Source of the DNA: DASUPK01 sp963804595
GTDB lineage: Bacteria > Actinomycetota > Thermoleophilia > Solirubrobacterales > 70-9
Reading direction: 5' to 3'
DNA: 64,000 bases
Assembly (NCBI GenBank): GCA_963804595.1
Contig: CAWDQZ010000017.1
Coordinates: 282,298 to 346,297, forward strand
The notes under the pieces were generated by a model. It did not search any database. It worked only from the letters and a program-made list of their open reading frames with translations, and was not told where the DNA came from. Position numbers and translations under genes: made by a program. Shown here in pieces: positions 9,178 through 17,528 of this stretch (position 1 is the stretch's first letter; the number at the start of each line of letters is the position of its first letter).

Positions 9178-10167
9178 ATGGCCGAGGAGTTCTGCGACGT
9201 CGGGCGGGACGTGACGCTCTGTTACGAGGCGTTCGGCGACCCGGGCGACACTCCGATCCTGCTGATCATGGGCCTGGCGACGCAGATGATCGCCTGGCAC
9301 GAGGACTTCTGCGAAGAGCTCGCCGGGCGAGGCTTCTATGTCGTCCGCTTCGACAACCGCGATATCGGCCGCTCCACCCACTTCGACTTCAGCCCCGCGA
9401 CCGCCAAGCAGATGCTCACGCGCCGGCTGCCGGACGAGCAGTACACGCTCTCGGACATGGCCGAGGACTCGGCCGCCCTGCTGCGGAAGCTCGACCTGGC
9501 CCCGGCCCACGTCGTCGGCGCCTCGATGGGCGGCATGATCGGCCAGATGCTCGCCGCTGAGCATCCCGATCTGGTCCGCTCACTCACCTCGATCATGTCC
9601 ACCACGGGCAGCCGCCGCCACGGACAGCCGGCGCTGGCGGTCTACCGCTACCTGCTCCGCCCGCCGCCGCGCGATCGAGACGGCTACATCCAGCGCTCGG
9701 CCGAGATCTTCGGCCTGGTCGGCTCCACCGGCTTCGACCGTGACGAGCAGTACATCCGCGAGCGCGCGGCCCGCAGCTTCGACCGCGGGTTCGACGTCCG
9801 CGCCGGCGGCCGGCAGCTCGGGGCGATCATCGCCTCGGGCGACCGGACCAAGGCCCTGAAGAGCGTCGTGGCCCCGACGCTGGTCATCCACGGGACCGTC
9901 GACAAGATGATCCGGCCCTCTGGCGGGCGCGCCACGGCCAGAGCGATCCCGGGCGCTCGGCTGATGATGATCGAGGGCATGGGCCACGACCTCCCACGAG
10001 GAGCGTGGCCGCAGATCATCGATGCGATCGCCGAGCAGGCGCGCGCCGCGGACGGCGCTGGGCCAGAGCCGAAGCTCCCACCGCTAGCGGAACGTCGGAG
10101 TAGCCCTGAGGGGTGCGCGCGGGAGCCGCAGGCCCCCGGGGCGAACGTCGCGCGTAGGGCCCTATAG
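9178..10167 (+). CDS. Alpha/beta hydrolase
   Basis: 329 residues from ATG 9178. All landmarks of a cytoplasmic alpha/beta hydrolase are present: oxyanion region LLIMGLATQ, FDNRDIGRS after strand 4, nucleophile elbow GASMGG with Ser116, acid region VIHGTVDKMI, and the histidine in GMGHDLP. It belongs to the broad epoxide-hydrolase, haloperoxidase and esterase group; the substrate is not predictable. The last 30 residues (after IAEQARAADG) are low-complexity Arg/Pro/Gly sequence and may be a read-through extension into a GC-rich repeat-like stretch rather than folded protein. Confidence 0.85.
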   Translation: MAEEFCDVGRDVTLCYEAFGDPGDTPILLIMGLATQMIAWHEDFCEELAGRGFYVVRFDNRDIGRSTHFDFSPATAKQMLTRRLPDEQYTLSDMAEDSAALLRKLDLAPAHVVGASMGGMIGQMLAAEHPDLVRSLTSIMSTTGSRRHGQPALAVYRYLLRPPPRDRDGYIQRSAEIFGLVGSTGFDRDEQYIRERAARSFDRGFDVRAGGRQLGAIIASGDRTKALKSVVAPTLVIHGTVDKMIRPSGGRATARAIPGARLMMIEGMGHDLPRGAWPQIIDAIAEQARAADGAGPEPKLPPLAERRSSPEGCAREPQAPGANVARRAL

Positions 10168-10173
10168 GAGGGC

Positions 10174-11091
10174 ATGTGGGACGGTGAGATCGCCACGCTC
10201 GCCGGATGCCAGTTCAACCGAATCTCACGCGCGCAGCTCCTCGACCTGGGCCTGAGCGAGAAGGCCATCGTGCACCGGCTCGCGGCGGGGCGTCTGGTGG
10301 CTGTCGAGCAGGGAGTGTTCGCGATCGCCCCGGTCCTTGAGGACGACTGGGGCAGGTGGATGGGAGCAACCCTGACGGCGCCGGGGTCGGTCCTCAGCCA
10401 CATCAGCGCAGCCGCCGCCTGGGGAGCCCTGACCGTGCCACGGAGCATGGAGTGCGTCACGCGTCCGGGGAGCGGCGGGCCGAGACGTCACGGCGGTGTG
10501 CTGGCCTACCGGAGCTCCACCCTCGACGGCGAGGTGACAAAAAGGCGCGGAATACCGATCACCTCGGTACCGCGGACCCTGCTGGACCTGGCTCGCACGG
10601 TTGGGGACAAGGCGCTGGCTCGCGCCCTGCGCGAGTCCGTTCGACTCGATCTGACGACCCTTGCTGGGGTCGGCGATCATCTCGGCGCATTTCGAGGGCG
10701 GCGGGGATCACGCCGCCTTGCGAACGCGGTCGCGCGTTATGCCGGCCTGCCACTGGAGCGCGCGCGGAGTGGCGCCGAGATCCGAGCGCTCGAGGTGCTG
10801 CGGGACGCAGACCGCCCACTTCCGCTGTTGAACGCGCGGATAGCGGGTGAGGAGGCGGATCTGAGCTGGCGGACCGCTCGCCTGATCATCGAGATAGACG
10901 GCACGCCGTTTCACCTCGACGTCGGTGAGGATGCGCGCAAGCAGCGGGCCTGGGAGAGCGCGGGATGGACGGTCCACAGGCTCCCGTCGGAGGACGTGTA
11001 TGAGCGGCCGGCGCACCTGCTCGCCCTGGCACCCACGCGAGCGTCCCTGGGTAACCCCCATAGGGGACAGCGCGGGACGTTCGCGGGTTAG
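10174..11091 (+). CDS. AbiEi-type N-terminal domain with DUF559-like nuclease-fold C-terminus
   Basis: 305 residues. The N-terminal 60-70 residues (ISRAQLLDLGLSEKAIVHRL) are the winged-helix of AbiEi-like antitoxins. The middle (VPRTLLDLART) is the family core. The C-terminal part has a conserved Glu (SGAEIRALEVL), EADLSWRTARLIIEIDG and later lysines, resembling the PD-(D/E)XK-like DUF559 fold. Such proteins occur as many orphan copies in Solirubrobacterales. No AbiEii-type toxin lies next to it, so a toxin-antitoxin role is not supported. The last 15 codons are encoded by a 44-bp palindromic repeat (11039-11082) that also leads to the stop, so the native C-terminus may have been replaced. 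Its stop overlaps the convergent thioesterase stop. Confidence 0.75.
   Translation: MWDGEIATLAGCQFNRISRAQLLDLGLSEKAIVHRLAAGRLVAVEQGVFAIAPVLEDDWGRWMGATLTAPGSVLSHISAAAAWGALTVPRSMECVTRPGSGGPRRHGGVLAYRSSTLDGEVTKRRGIPITSVPRTLLDLARTVGDKALARALRESVRLDLTTLAGVGDHLGAFRGRRGSRRLANAVARYAGLPLERARSGAEIRALEVLRDADRPLPLLNARIAGEEADLSWRTARLIIEIDGTPFHLDVGEDARKQRAWESAGWTVHRLPSEDVYERPAHLLALAPTRASLGNPHRGQRGTFAG
11039..11082 (+). repeat. 44-bp palindromic element, copy 1 (inside a coding region)
   Basis: Left arm GAGCGTCC, right arm GGACGTTC, inner core CCCCCATAGGGG; total length 44 bp, the same as four other copies at 52077, 52139, 53479 and 53541. One base of the left arm differs from the common GAACGTCC. It supplies the final codons of the AbiEi-like gene. 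Confidence 0.7.
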
Positions 11092-11741
11092 GCGCGGATG
11101 ATCGACGCGTGCACCGCGCGCTGGGTGCTCGCGATCCAGAGCGACGTGTCCTCGCGAAGCAGGAGCGCATCCCCGGACATGGCGGGGTCCCGGTACTCCA
11201 CCTCGGCGTCGATCGCGGTCGGCTCCGGGCCCGCGACCAGCTCCTCCTCGAGCGGCGTCCAGTAGTGGGAGTTGTTGATGTGGCCGGCCGGGTCCATCTC
11301 CGTGGCCCGGAAGCTCCATACGGCACGCTCCGCCCCGCTCGGCGGATCGGGATGGCGGAGCCGCACGTTCGCGTCACGCCCGCCCGCGCTCTCCTCGAAG
11401 ATGGAGATGAACTCCGCCGGGAAGCGCATCGGGCGCCCACGCTCGGGATCGAGGCACACCCAGAGCGCCACCGTCTCGACGTCGGCGGTCTGACCTTGGA
11501 TCGACGTCCGCCGCTCGGCGGAGAAGCGGCCGATGCCGCTGCAGAAGGTGCGGAGCTCGAGGTCCTCCCCGAAGCGCGGGAACGAGTCCACGCGGATCCG
11601 GGTGCGCCTCACGATCCAGGCGCCCTCCCCCTCGAACCCTGCGTCGATCAGGTCCGAGTAGGCGATGTCCTGCAACCAGCGCGCCATCGCATCCAGTCGG
11701 ACCCGGCCCGAGCCGTCGGCGTCAGCGATCCCCGGACGCAT
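11088..11741 (-). CDS. Acyl-ACP/acyl-CoA thioesterase, double hotdog fold
   Basis: 217 residues from ATG 11741. Two hotdog units are visible: IADADGSGRVRLDAMARWLQ with the family aspartate and WLQDIAYSD in the first, and FRATEMDPAGHINNSHYW in the second, which carries the Asn/His pair used by FatA-like thioesterases. The role would be release of fatty acids from ACP or CoA. The frame is open for at least 20 codons upstream (ending TELTELVDWPGGRSFEQA), and that stretch looks like real family sequence, yet no ATG, GTG or TTG opens it; the true start is uncertain. The gene lies 56 bp downstream of the WS/DGAT gene on the same strand, pointing to a lipid-storage operon. Confidence 0.8.
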   Translation of the reverse strand: MRPGIADADGSGRVRLDAMARWLQDIAYSDLIDAGFEGEGAWIVRRTRIRVDSFPRFGEDLELRTFCSGIGRFSAERRTSIQGQTADVETVALWVCLDPERGRPMRFPAEFISIFEESAGGRDANVRLRHPDPPSGAERAVWSFRATEMDPAGHINNSHYWTPLEEELVAGPEPTAIDAEVEYRDPAMSGDALLLREDTSLWIASTQRAVHASIIRA

Positions 11742-11797
11742 CGCCTGCTCGAAGGATCGCCCTCCCGGCCAGTCGACCAGCTCGGTCAGCTCGGTTG

Positions 11798-13243
11798 CTA
11801 CTTGAGCTCCTCGAGGGAGTCGTGCAGCCGGTCCATCAGCGACCAGAGGTCGGGCATCTGGTCGCGGTCGGCGACGATGCCGAAGTCCATGTGGCCGTCG
11901 TAGCTCATCACGGTCATGTTCAGTCCCATCCCGTCGGTGATCACCGAGACGGGATAGTGCGCCACCAGCCTCGCCCCGGCGCAGTAGAGCGGGAACTGGG
12001 GCCCGGGCACGTTCGAGACGACGAGGTTCCAGGTCGGGCGGCCCGCCCCGGTGGTGGAGATCGCGAAGGTGGCGCGCGCGGCGCGGGCAAAGACCGCGGG
12101 CGGGATGAAGTGGTTCGTGTCCTGGAGCAGCTCCGCGGGCAGCGCCCGGTGGTGCTCCTTCATCGCCGCCAGCGCGCGATGGGTCTTCTCCAGGCGGCGG
12201 ACCGCGTTCGGCTCATTGCTGAAGAGCGGAGCGCTCATCAGCATGATCCGGTTGCCGTAGGTGCCCATCTGCTCGTCGGTGCGGACCGAGACGGGGACCT
12301 GCACCACCAGCGGATCGGCGGGCAGGTCGTCGTGGTCGAGCAGCCAGCTGCGCACCGCCCCCGCGCAGATCGAGACCACCACGTCGTTGACCGTACAGCG
12401 GTGCTTGTTCTTCACCGCCTTCACCTCGTCGAGGTCGAGCTGGCCGAAGACGAAGCGGCGATGCGGCGAGATCCGCCCGTTGAAGCGCGTCTTCGGGGCC
12501 TTGTAGCTCGTGTGCGCGAGCACGCCCGTCTCGCGGTTCGAGATCGGGCGGGTCAGGCGGTCGGTCACCTTCGCGACCAGGCCGGCGCCGGGGAGGGTCG
12601 AGAAGACGGGCGCCTCGTCGAGGTTGGGCAGGGCACGCGGCAGGGAGCGCAGGACCCGCAGCGGGTAGCGCGGCAGCCCCATCAGGCCGCGAGTGAGCAT
12701 CTCCAGGTCCGTCGGCCTGCGGTCCACCCCGTTCGCCTCCGTCTCCGGCAGCTCCCTGCCCTCCGGAGCCAGGTCGAAGAGCACACCCATGATCTCCGCG
12801 CCGGAGAGCCCGTCGACCACGGCGTGGTGGATCTTGGTGAGCAGCGCCTTCTGGCCGTCCTCGAGCCCGTGGATCAGGTAGAGCTCCCAGAGCGGGCGAG
12901 CGCGATCGAGCGGCCGGGAGACGATGCGGGCCACCTGCTCCGCCAGCTTGTCCTTGGTCGCCCCGGGTGGCAGCGCCAGCTCGCGGACGTGGAAGTCGAG
13001 ATCGAAGTCCGGGTCATCGAGCCAGTAGGGATAGTCGAGGCCGAACGGGACCTCGACCAGGCGCCAGCGCAGCGGCGGCAGCAGCGGCAGGCGCTCTTCC
13101 ATCAGGCGGCAGATGTCCTCGAAGGTGAGCTCGCCGTTCTCCTTGCTCGACGGGTCGAGAATGGCGAGACCGGCGACGTGGCCGGTCTGATTCGAGCTCT
13201 CCAGGGCGAGGAACTGCGCGTCGAGGCTGGTCAGCTGACGCAT
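11798..13243 (-). CDS. Wax ester synthase/diacylglycerol acyltransferase (WS/DGAT)
   Basis: 481 residues from ATG 13243 (MRQLTSLDAQFLALE, the usual family start); a GTG six codons upstream is possible. The catalytic motif HHAVVDG is at about 139-145, preceded by PLDRARPLWELYLIHGL, and PLYCAGARL...GLNMTVMSYDGHMDFGIV near the C-terminus matches the second family block. The enzyme esterifies acyl-CoA with diacylglycerol or fatty alcohol and makes intracellular lipid inclusions at the membrane, as in mycobacteria and rhodococci. It is followed by the thioesterase gene in the same orientation, so acyl supply and storage are probably coordinated. Confidence 0.9.
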   Translation of the reverse strand: MRQLTSLDAQFLALESSNQTGHVAGLAILDPSSKENGELTFEDICRLMEERLPLLPPLRWRLVEVPFGLDYPYWLDDPDFDLDFHVRELALPPGATKDKLAEQVARIVSRPLDRARPLWELYLIHGLEDGQKALLTKIHHAVVDGLSGAEIMGVLFDLAPEGRELPETEANGVDRRPTDLEMLTRGLMGLPRYPLRVLRSLPRALPNLDEAPVFSTLPGAGLVAKVTDRLTRPISNRETGVLAHTSYKAPKTRFNGRISPHRRFVFGQLDLDEVKAVKNKHRCTVNDVVVSICAGAVRSWLLDHDDLPADPLVVQVPVSVRTDEQMGTYGNRIMLMSAPLFSNEPNAVRRLEKTHRALAAMKEHHRALPAELLQDTNHFIPPAVFARAARATFAISTTGAGRPTWNLVVSNVPGPQFPLYCAGARLVAHYPVSVITDGMGLNMTVMSYDGHMDFGIVADRDQMPDLWSLMDRLHDSLEELK

Positions 13244-13365
13244 CCCGGGCGATTCTGTCACGGCCTCGCGGGCTCGGACGACGCCTACCCAGGTTTAGGA
13301 AGTATTTGAGCAGGCAAGTATTCTGGTCGAAGACTTCGACCCTTCGAATCCCAAGGAGGATCTGG

Positions 13366-13891
13366 ATGGATCTCGCATTGCTGGTTCTTCGTCTGGTGGT
13401 GGGACTGCTCTTCGTCGGCCACGGCGCCCAGAAGCTGTTCGGCGTCTTCGGCGGGGGCGGCCTCGAGGGGACCACCGGAATGTTCGACAACATCGGCCTC
13501 AGCCCCGGCTGGTTGTACGCCAGGGCGGCCGGCACCGCCGAGTTCCTGGGCGGCGCGCTGATTGCGCTCGGCGTGTTCACCCCGTTCGCGGCCGCCGCGC
13601 TGATCGGCGTGATGGCGGCGGCGATCGCGACCGTCCATGCCAAGAACGGCATCTGGAACACGAATCAGGGCTACGAGTTCAACATCACGCTGATCGCGGT
13701 TGTCTTCGCCCTCTCGGGGATCGGCGCCGGTGCCTGGTCGCTGGACAACGCACTTCGGCTTCGACCTGCACGGCGTCATCTGGGCGCTCGCGGCACTCGT
13801 CGCCGGGCTCATCGGTGGCCTCGCCAGCGTGGTCTCCGGGCGGATCACCCACCGTCACCAACCCAGCGGCCACCAGGCCGCCCACTCATGA
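13366..13891 (+). CDS. DoxX-family membrane protein, one frameshift
   Basis: The start ATG 13366 is fixed by AAGGAGGA at 13353-13360. The first part, LVLRLVVGLLFVGHGAQKLF to AGAWSLDNA, has the DoxX signature GHGAQKLF and three helices. The last helix and tail (FDLHGVIWALAALVAG to the stop at 13889-13891) are in another frame. Dropping the C at 13753 gives SLDNAFGFDLHGV and a protein of about 174 residues, the usual DoxX size, so one inserted base is the simple explanation. DoxX proteins are linked to thiol/redox homeostasis and quinone chemistry; the specific role here is unknown. Monocistronic. Confidence 0.8.
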
Positions 13892-13943
13892 GCGAGGGGC
13901 ACAGCCCCGAGCGGTTATGTGGGGCGGCCGCCCGTGGCCGCGA

Positions 13944-14001
13944 TCTGATGGCGAAGCCGTCCGGCTACTTCCTCTGATGGTGAAGCCGTCCCGCTACTTC
14001 C
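13944..14001 (+). repeat. Tandem duplication of 29 bp
   Basis: Two adjacent 29-bp units (13944-13972 and 13973-14001), each beginning TCTGATGG and ending GCTACTTCC, differ at two positions. The second unit covers the last codons and stop of the GT-C gene on the minus strand, so the first unit carries a spare copy of the same end sequence. It looks like a local slip duplication with no coding effect. Confidence 0.8.
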
Positions 14002-15346
14002 CGAAGATCAGCGGCAACTGCAAGCCGATCGCGAGTGCGGTCAGTGCCAGCGCCGTGAGGCGCTGGTACGGCCGCAGCGCGAGCGCGGCGAGCGGCAGGA
14101 ACCAGATCAGATACCAGGGCAAGAACCAGGTGGTGGTGACGATCACGGCACAGGTCGCCCAACCCGCGTTCTCCAGCCAGTCGCCGCCGCGATAGACCCG
14201 GACGAGCAGCACCGCGACGGCCACGATCAGGACGAGCATCCCGATCCGGCCGAGCGTCTGGTTGGCGAGACCCAGCCCGAGCACGTCGTTGATCACCCCG
14301 GGGATGTCGTTGGGCGTCTCGAGCCGCGCGTCCCTCTGCAGCACATGCAGCAGGCTCGACACGTGGGTCCCGAAGGCGATCACCGTGATCACGCCGACGA
14401 CCACGGCCGCCAGCGCACCCCAGATCAGCGCCCTTCCCGGCCGCTTGGAACCGAGCAGGGCGAACGGCAGGAGCACGACCGACGAGCTCTTCACGGCGAC
14501 CGCTCCGACGAGCGCCACCATCCCCGACTCCCGGCCGCCGAGCAGCAGGAAGATGCCGCCGAGGGCCGCGAGCAGCATGAGCAGGTCATTGTGGGCGCCG
14601 CCCACCGCGTAGGCGAGCAGCACCGGGTTGAGCCCGAAGAAGAGAGCCGCCGGGAGCGGCGAGCGACCGAGCCGCACCGCGCAGGCCCAGACCAGCGCGA
14701 CGCAGCCGAGGCTGGCCAGGGCGGTGACCGACTTGAGGACCCAGATCGCCGCCGAGAAGCTGATCCACCCGAGTGGCAGGCTCGCCAGGGTGAAGAGCGG
14801 CCCGTACGCCGTGGTGTTGAGGGGCCAGCCCACGTATATGTAGGAGGGATCCGTCGGCGCGGCCGAGAGAGGGTGCACGTACGGATTGAGGCCGTGCACC
14901 GCGTCGAGCCGGGCGTAGCCGACGTAGTTGAAGAGATCGCTGGAGAGCAGCGGCGGCGCGATCACGAAGATCAGATGGAGCAGCACGATCGCGCCGACCC
15001 CGACCCGCACCTTCACCGAGTCGGCGAAGGCGAGCACGCCGAGGTAACAGATGCCCAACGCGATGAAGACGATGCCGAACTCGGTGCCGCTCATCGAGAT
15101 GCCGAGCCCATGGAGCGGGCCCCGGAGGGAATCGGGCAGCCCATGATGGATGTGGAGAGTGGGCCCGTAGTGCTTGGCCGCGGCGCCGGCCGCCATCAGG
15201 AAGCCGGCAACGACCATCCCGCCCAGCATCGTGTTGGCGATCAGGGATCGCCGCCGGGCCTCCAGCCGGGGGAGCGCGGGCAGGGCAGGGCGAATGGCCG
15301 CCGCCGGCCTGACCGCCGAGTCAGCCGATGCGGAAGTCGACTCCAT
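13994..15346 (-). CDS. GT-C membrane mannosyltransferase, MptB/GT87-like
   Basis: 450 residues with about 11-12 membrane helices after a cytoplasmic N-terminus of 35 residues. The first large loop has the acidic GT-C motif SSDLFNYVGYARL followed by NPYVHPLSAAPTDP and WPLNTTAYGPLF, the pattern of polyprenyl-phosphate-mannose-dependent alpha-1,6-mannosyltransferases of lipomannan and arabinomannan synthesis. It would add mannose on the outer face of the membrane. The neighbouring membrane gene 58 bp upstream has the same direction. Assignment to GT87/MptB is by motif and topology; the acceptor is unknown. Confidence 0.75.
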   Translation of the reverse strand: MESTSASADSAVRPAAAIRPALPALPRLEARRRSLIANTMLGGMVVAGFLMAAGAAAKHYGPTLHIHHGLPDSLRGPLHGLGISMSGTEFGIVFIALGICYLGVLAFADSVKVRVGVGAIVLLHLIFVIAPPLLSSDLFNYVGYARLDAVHGLNPYVHPLSAAPTDPSYIYVGWPLNTTAYGPLFTLASLPLGWISFSAAIWVLKSVTALASLGCVALVWACAVRLGRSPLPAALFFGLNPVLLAYAVGGAHNDLLMLLAALGGIFLLLGGRESGMVALVGAVAVKSSSVVLLPFALLGSKRPGRALIWGALAAVVVGVITVIAFGTHVSSLLHVLQRDARLETPNDIPGVINDVLGLGLANQTLGRIGMLVLIVAVAVLLVRVYRGGDWLENAGWATCAVIVTTTWFLPWYLIWFLPLAALALRPYQRLTALALTALAIGLQLPLIFGK

Positions 15347-15403
15347 CGCGGGCGGGGATCGTAGAGCTCATCTCTAACGGCGGATAAGCCTGCATTTGCC
15401 CTC

Positions 15404-16870
15404 TCAATGGCGGCCTGGGGCGCGCACCAGATACGTCCCCTGCGGCGTGCTGTAGGCCGGCTGGAAGCCCGCCGCCTCCAGCGCGCCGATCGCCGATTGG
15501 ACGTGCGCGATCACCGCTCCCGCCTTGAGACGCCAAAGCGCGGCGCGCAGGTCGGGGGCGCCGTTGCGGAGCACCCCGTAGTTGTCGCGCAGCTCCTGCG
15601 GGGTGAAGTGCTCGAGCCAGCCGTTCAGCACCACGCGGGTGTCGGGCGAGCGCCAGTTGATGTAAGAGCCGACTCCGGCGTAGGTGACGATGCGCCCCTT
15701 CTCCGGCGGGTGCGCGATCGCGTAGTCCGCGACCGGGAAGCCCAGCGTCGGATCGTCCCGCGGGGGTCCGAGAACCGCCGCCCAGGCGAGCGCAGCCGCG
15801 GCGGCGACCGAACCGGCAACCGCGACGGGGAGACGCATCGGCCCCGGGCTGCGGTTCGGCGCGGTCCAGGCGACCTGCAGCGCCAGCACCGGCCCGATGA
15901 AGACGATGTTGCGGATCGAGTAGCCGGCGAAGAGGAGGAACCCCGCGGTGACCAGCAGGGTGGTGACGCGTCGTGGCCGCGGAGAGCTCACCCACATCCA
16001 TGCAGCGAACGCGGTCGCGAGCACGAGATAGAGCAGCGCCAGCGGATCGCCGAACGCGGACTGCCACTCGGTGCTGGCCAGCGAGATCGCCTGGTTCTGG
16101 AAGCTGAGCAGGTATGACCAGATCGCCGCCCCGAGCGGGGTCGACACCGTCACGGTGGCCGCAGCGATGACCGCGAGGAGCGCGAGCGCGGCGATACGGG
16201 ACAGCGGCACGGTCCCAGGAATCCCGCGCCAGTGGTCGATCGCGAACCCGATCGTCAGCAGCCCGATGAGCAGCAGGCCGGCGATGAACCCTCCATGGAG
16301 GTTGGCCCAGAGCGCGAACAGCACCACGATCGCGAGTCCCGCCCCCCAGCGCGACAGCCCTCTCGAGCCGGGGCCGGCCCGCACCCGCCAGTCGACGGTG
16401 AGGAGGGCGACGAGCAGCGAGAAGATCATCACGGTGAACCCGGCGGCGCGCGGATGGATCACGGCGAGCAGCCCGGGGAAGTAGAACGCCGTGACGGCGA
16501 TCAGCATCGCCCACCCCTTCCGCCGGCAGAGCCAGAGCAGGATCGCGAGCGGCGCGGTGATCAGCACCGCATAGAGCACCGTCAGACCCGTCGGGCCGAT
16601 CACCTGGGAGATCCGGAAGAAGGTGAGCTCGGAAAGCCATTGCTGGTTCAGCCACGTCCCGCCCCTGGCGACCGTCGCGAACGGGTACTGGTCGACGAAG
16701 CCGTGGTGGGCGACGAACCGGCCGCTGACCAGCGAGAGGTAGAAGTCGCCGTTGTGGGATCGATCCAGGCAGATCGCGAGCGCGCCGACCAGCGCGATCA
16801 GGGCCGCCATCAGCGCCCAGGTGGACCGCGGGGTGAAGCGGCGTGCAAGACTGCCGTCCGGGCGCGTCAC
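15404..16870 (-). CDS. Polytopic membrane protein with GT-C-like first loop
   Basis: 488 residues from GTG 16870, about 11 membrane helices, and a soluble C-terminal domain of about 110 residues after AALAWAAVLG. The first loop reads DRSHNGDFYLSLVSGRFVA, then FPFAT-type and WLNQQWLSELTFF motifs: the Asp plus W-x-x-x-x-W-L pattern seen in many uncharacterised GT-C-type proteins of actinobacteria. The C-terminal part (YAGVGSYINWRSPDTRVVL) resembles the extracytoplasmic domain of those proteins. A lipid-linked sugar or phosphate-sugar transferase is plausible but not shown. Same strand as the mannosyltransferase and probably cotranscribed with it. Confidence 0.7.
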   Translation of the reverse strand: MTRPDGSLARRFTPRSTWALMAALIALVGALAICLDRSHNGDFYLSLVSGRFVAHHGFVDQYPFATVARGGTWLNQQWLSELTFFRISQVIGPTGLTVLYAVLITAPLAILLWLCRRKGWAMLIAVTAFYFPGLLAVIHPRAAGFTVMIFSLLVALLTVDWRVRAGPGSRGLSRWGAGLAIVVLFALWANLHGGFIAGLLLIGLLTIGFAIDHWRGIPGTVPLSRIAALALLAVIAAATVTVSTPLGAAIWSYLLSFQNQAISLASTEWQSAFGDPLALLYLVLATAFAAWMWVSSPRPRRVTTLLVTAGFLLFAGYSIRNIVFIGPVLALQVAWTAPNRSPGPMRLPVAVAGSVAAAAALAWAAVLGPPRDDPTLGFPVADYAIAHPPEKGRIVTYAGVGSYINWRSPDTRVVLNGWLEHFTPQELRDNYGVLRNGAPDLRAALWRLKAGAVIAHVQSAIGALEAAGFQPAYSTPQGTYLVRAPGRH

Positions 16871-16943
16871 GAGCCGGGTATTCGTAGCGGTTCGGCCGGT
16901 CCCTTTGGGTCACCCGGGCGTGAAAACCGCCAAAAGGGTGCTT

Positions 16944-17006
16944 TTGCAGGGATTTCAGCATCTGCTAATATGTACGACCCTGCCGGGTCATGGAAACCCG
17001 GCTTTT
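16944..17006 (+). promoter_or_regulatory. Promoter and terminator-like leader hairpin for the zinc-ribbon gene
   Basis: TTGCAG (16944-16949) and TAATAT (16966-16971) are spaced by 16 bp and form a good vegetative promoter, rare in this GC-rich window. Eleven bases later GCCGGGT (16982-16988) and ACCCGGC (16996-17002) form a 7-bp hairpin followed by TTTT, a short intrinsic-terminator shape inside the leader. The coding start is 80 bases further on. Attenuation is possible; I see no known riboswitch core. Confidence 0.55.
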
Positions 17007-17081
17007 GCAGCACTTTCGCGCAGTTCTTCCACCTATCGGCAGCCTTCGCGAAGCAGTGCTCTTAGACCGCGGAGGTAGCTC

Positions 17082-17459
17082 ATGTCCAAGACCACAACCG
17101 TCGACAACCGAACCCGTGCGCCCCGCTCCCGCCGCTGGACCTGTGCCGGCTGCGCGGTGACCGTGCGATACGCGGCGGGCAGCAATGCCGTCCCCCGCCG
17201 CCCCGAGGGCTGGAGCAGAAAGGGCGGCGAGTGGCTCTGTCTGCACTGCCAGCGCGAGAAGGCGGTCGAGAAGGCAACCATCGGCGCCAAGGGCGACGGC
17301 TGGGCCTCGCGGCGCCAGGCGCTCCTCGAGTTCGAGCTGCGCCGCAGCCCTGAGGAGCCCGATGGCGTGATCGCCAAGCGCGCCAACTGCTCCACCGGAC
17401 ACGTTCGCAAGGTCCGCGAAGAGCTCGAGCGCGGCGGCAAGCTCCCCAAGGCCGCCTAG
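17082..17459 (+). CDS. Small zinc-ribbon plus helix-turn-helix protein, unknown
   Basis: 125 residues. ATG 17082 follows GGAGGT. Cys-x2-Cys (WTCAGC) near 21-24 and CLHC near 53-56 make a four-cysteine zinc ribbon. The C-terminal 50 residues (QALLEFELRRSPEEPDG, then IAKRANCSTGHVRKVREEL) form a helix-turn-helix with GHVRKVREEL as the recognition helix. The N-terminus is basic (RTRAPRSRRW). A small DNA-binding regulator is the natural reading. I do not recognise a named family. It stands alone behind a strong promoter and a terminator-like leader hairpin, which suggests tightly adjusted expression. Confidence 0.7.
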   Translation: MSKTTTVDNRTRAPRSRRWTCAGCAVTVRYAAGSNAVPRRPEGWSRKGGEWLCLHCQREKAVEKATIGAKGDGWASRRQALLEFELRRSPEEPDGVIAKRANCSTGHVRKVREELERGGKLPKAA

Positions 17460-17528
17460 TTTTTCCGCCGGCGAGCCCGGCCCCCCGCGTTCCGTCTCCA
17501 AAATCGGGTACGCTCCCGCGCGAAATGC

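Noticed and set aside
10174..11091. AbiE-type toxin-antitoxin or abortive-infection system
   Set aside because: No nucleotidyltransferase toxin gene is adjacent on either side and there are no other defence genes in the window.
13343..13351. TTCGAATCC resembles a tRNA T-loop
   Set aside because: No acceptor stem, D-arm or anticodon arm can be drawn around it. No other tRNA candidate was found.
16990..17161. 56-codon leader frame starting in the hairpin upstream of the zinc-ribbon gene
   Set aside because: No ribosome site, it overlaps the real gene in another frame, and its composition is not protein-like.
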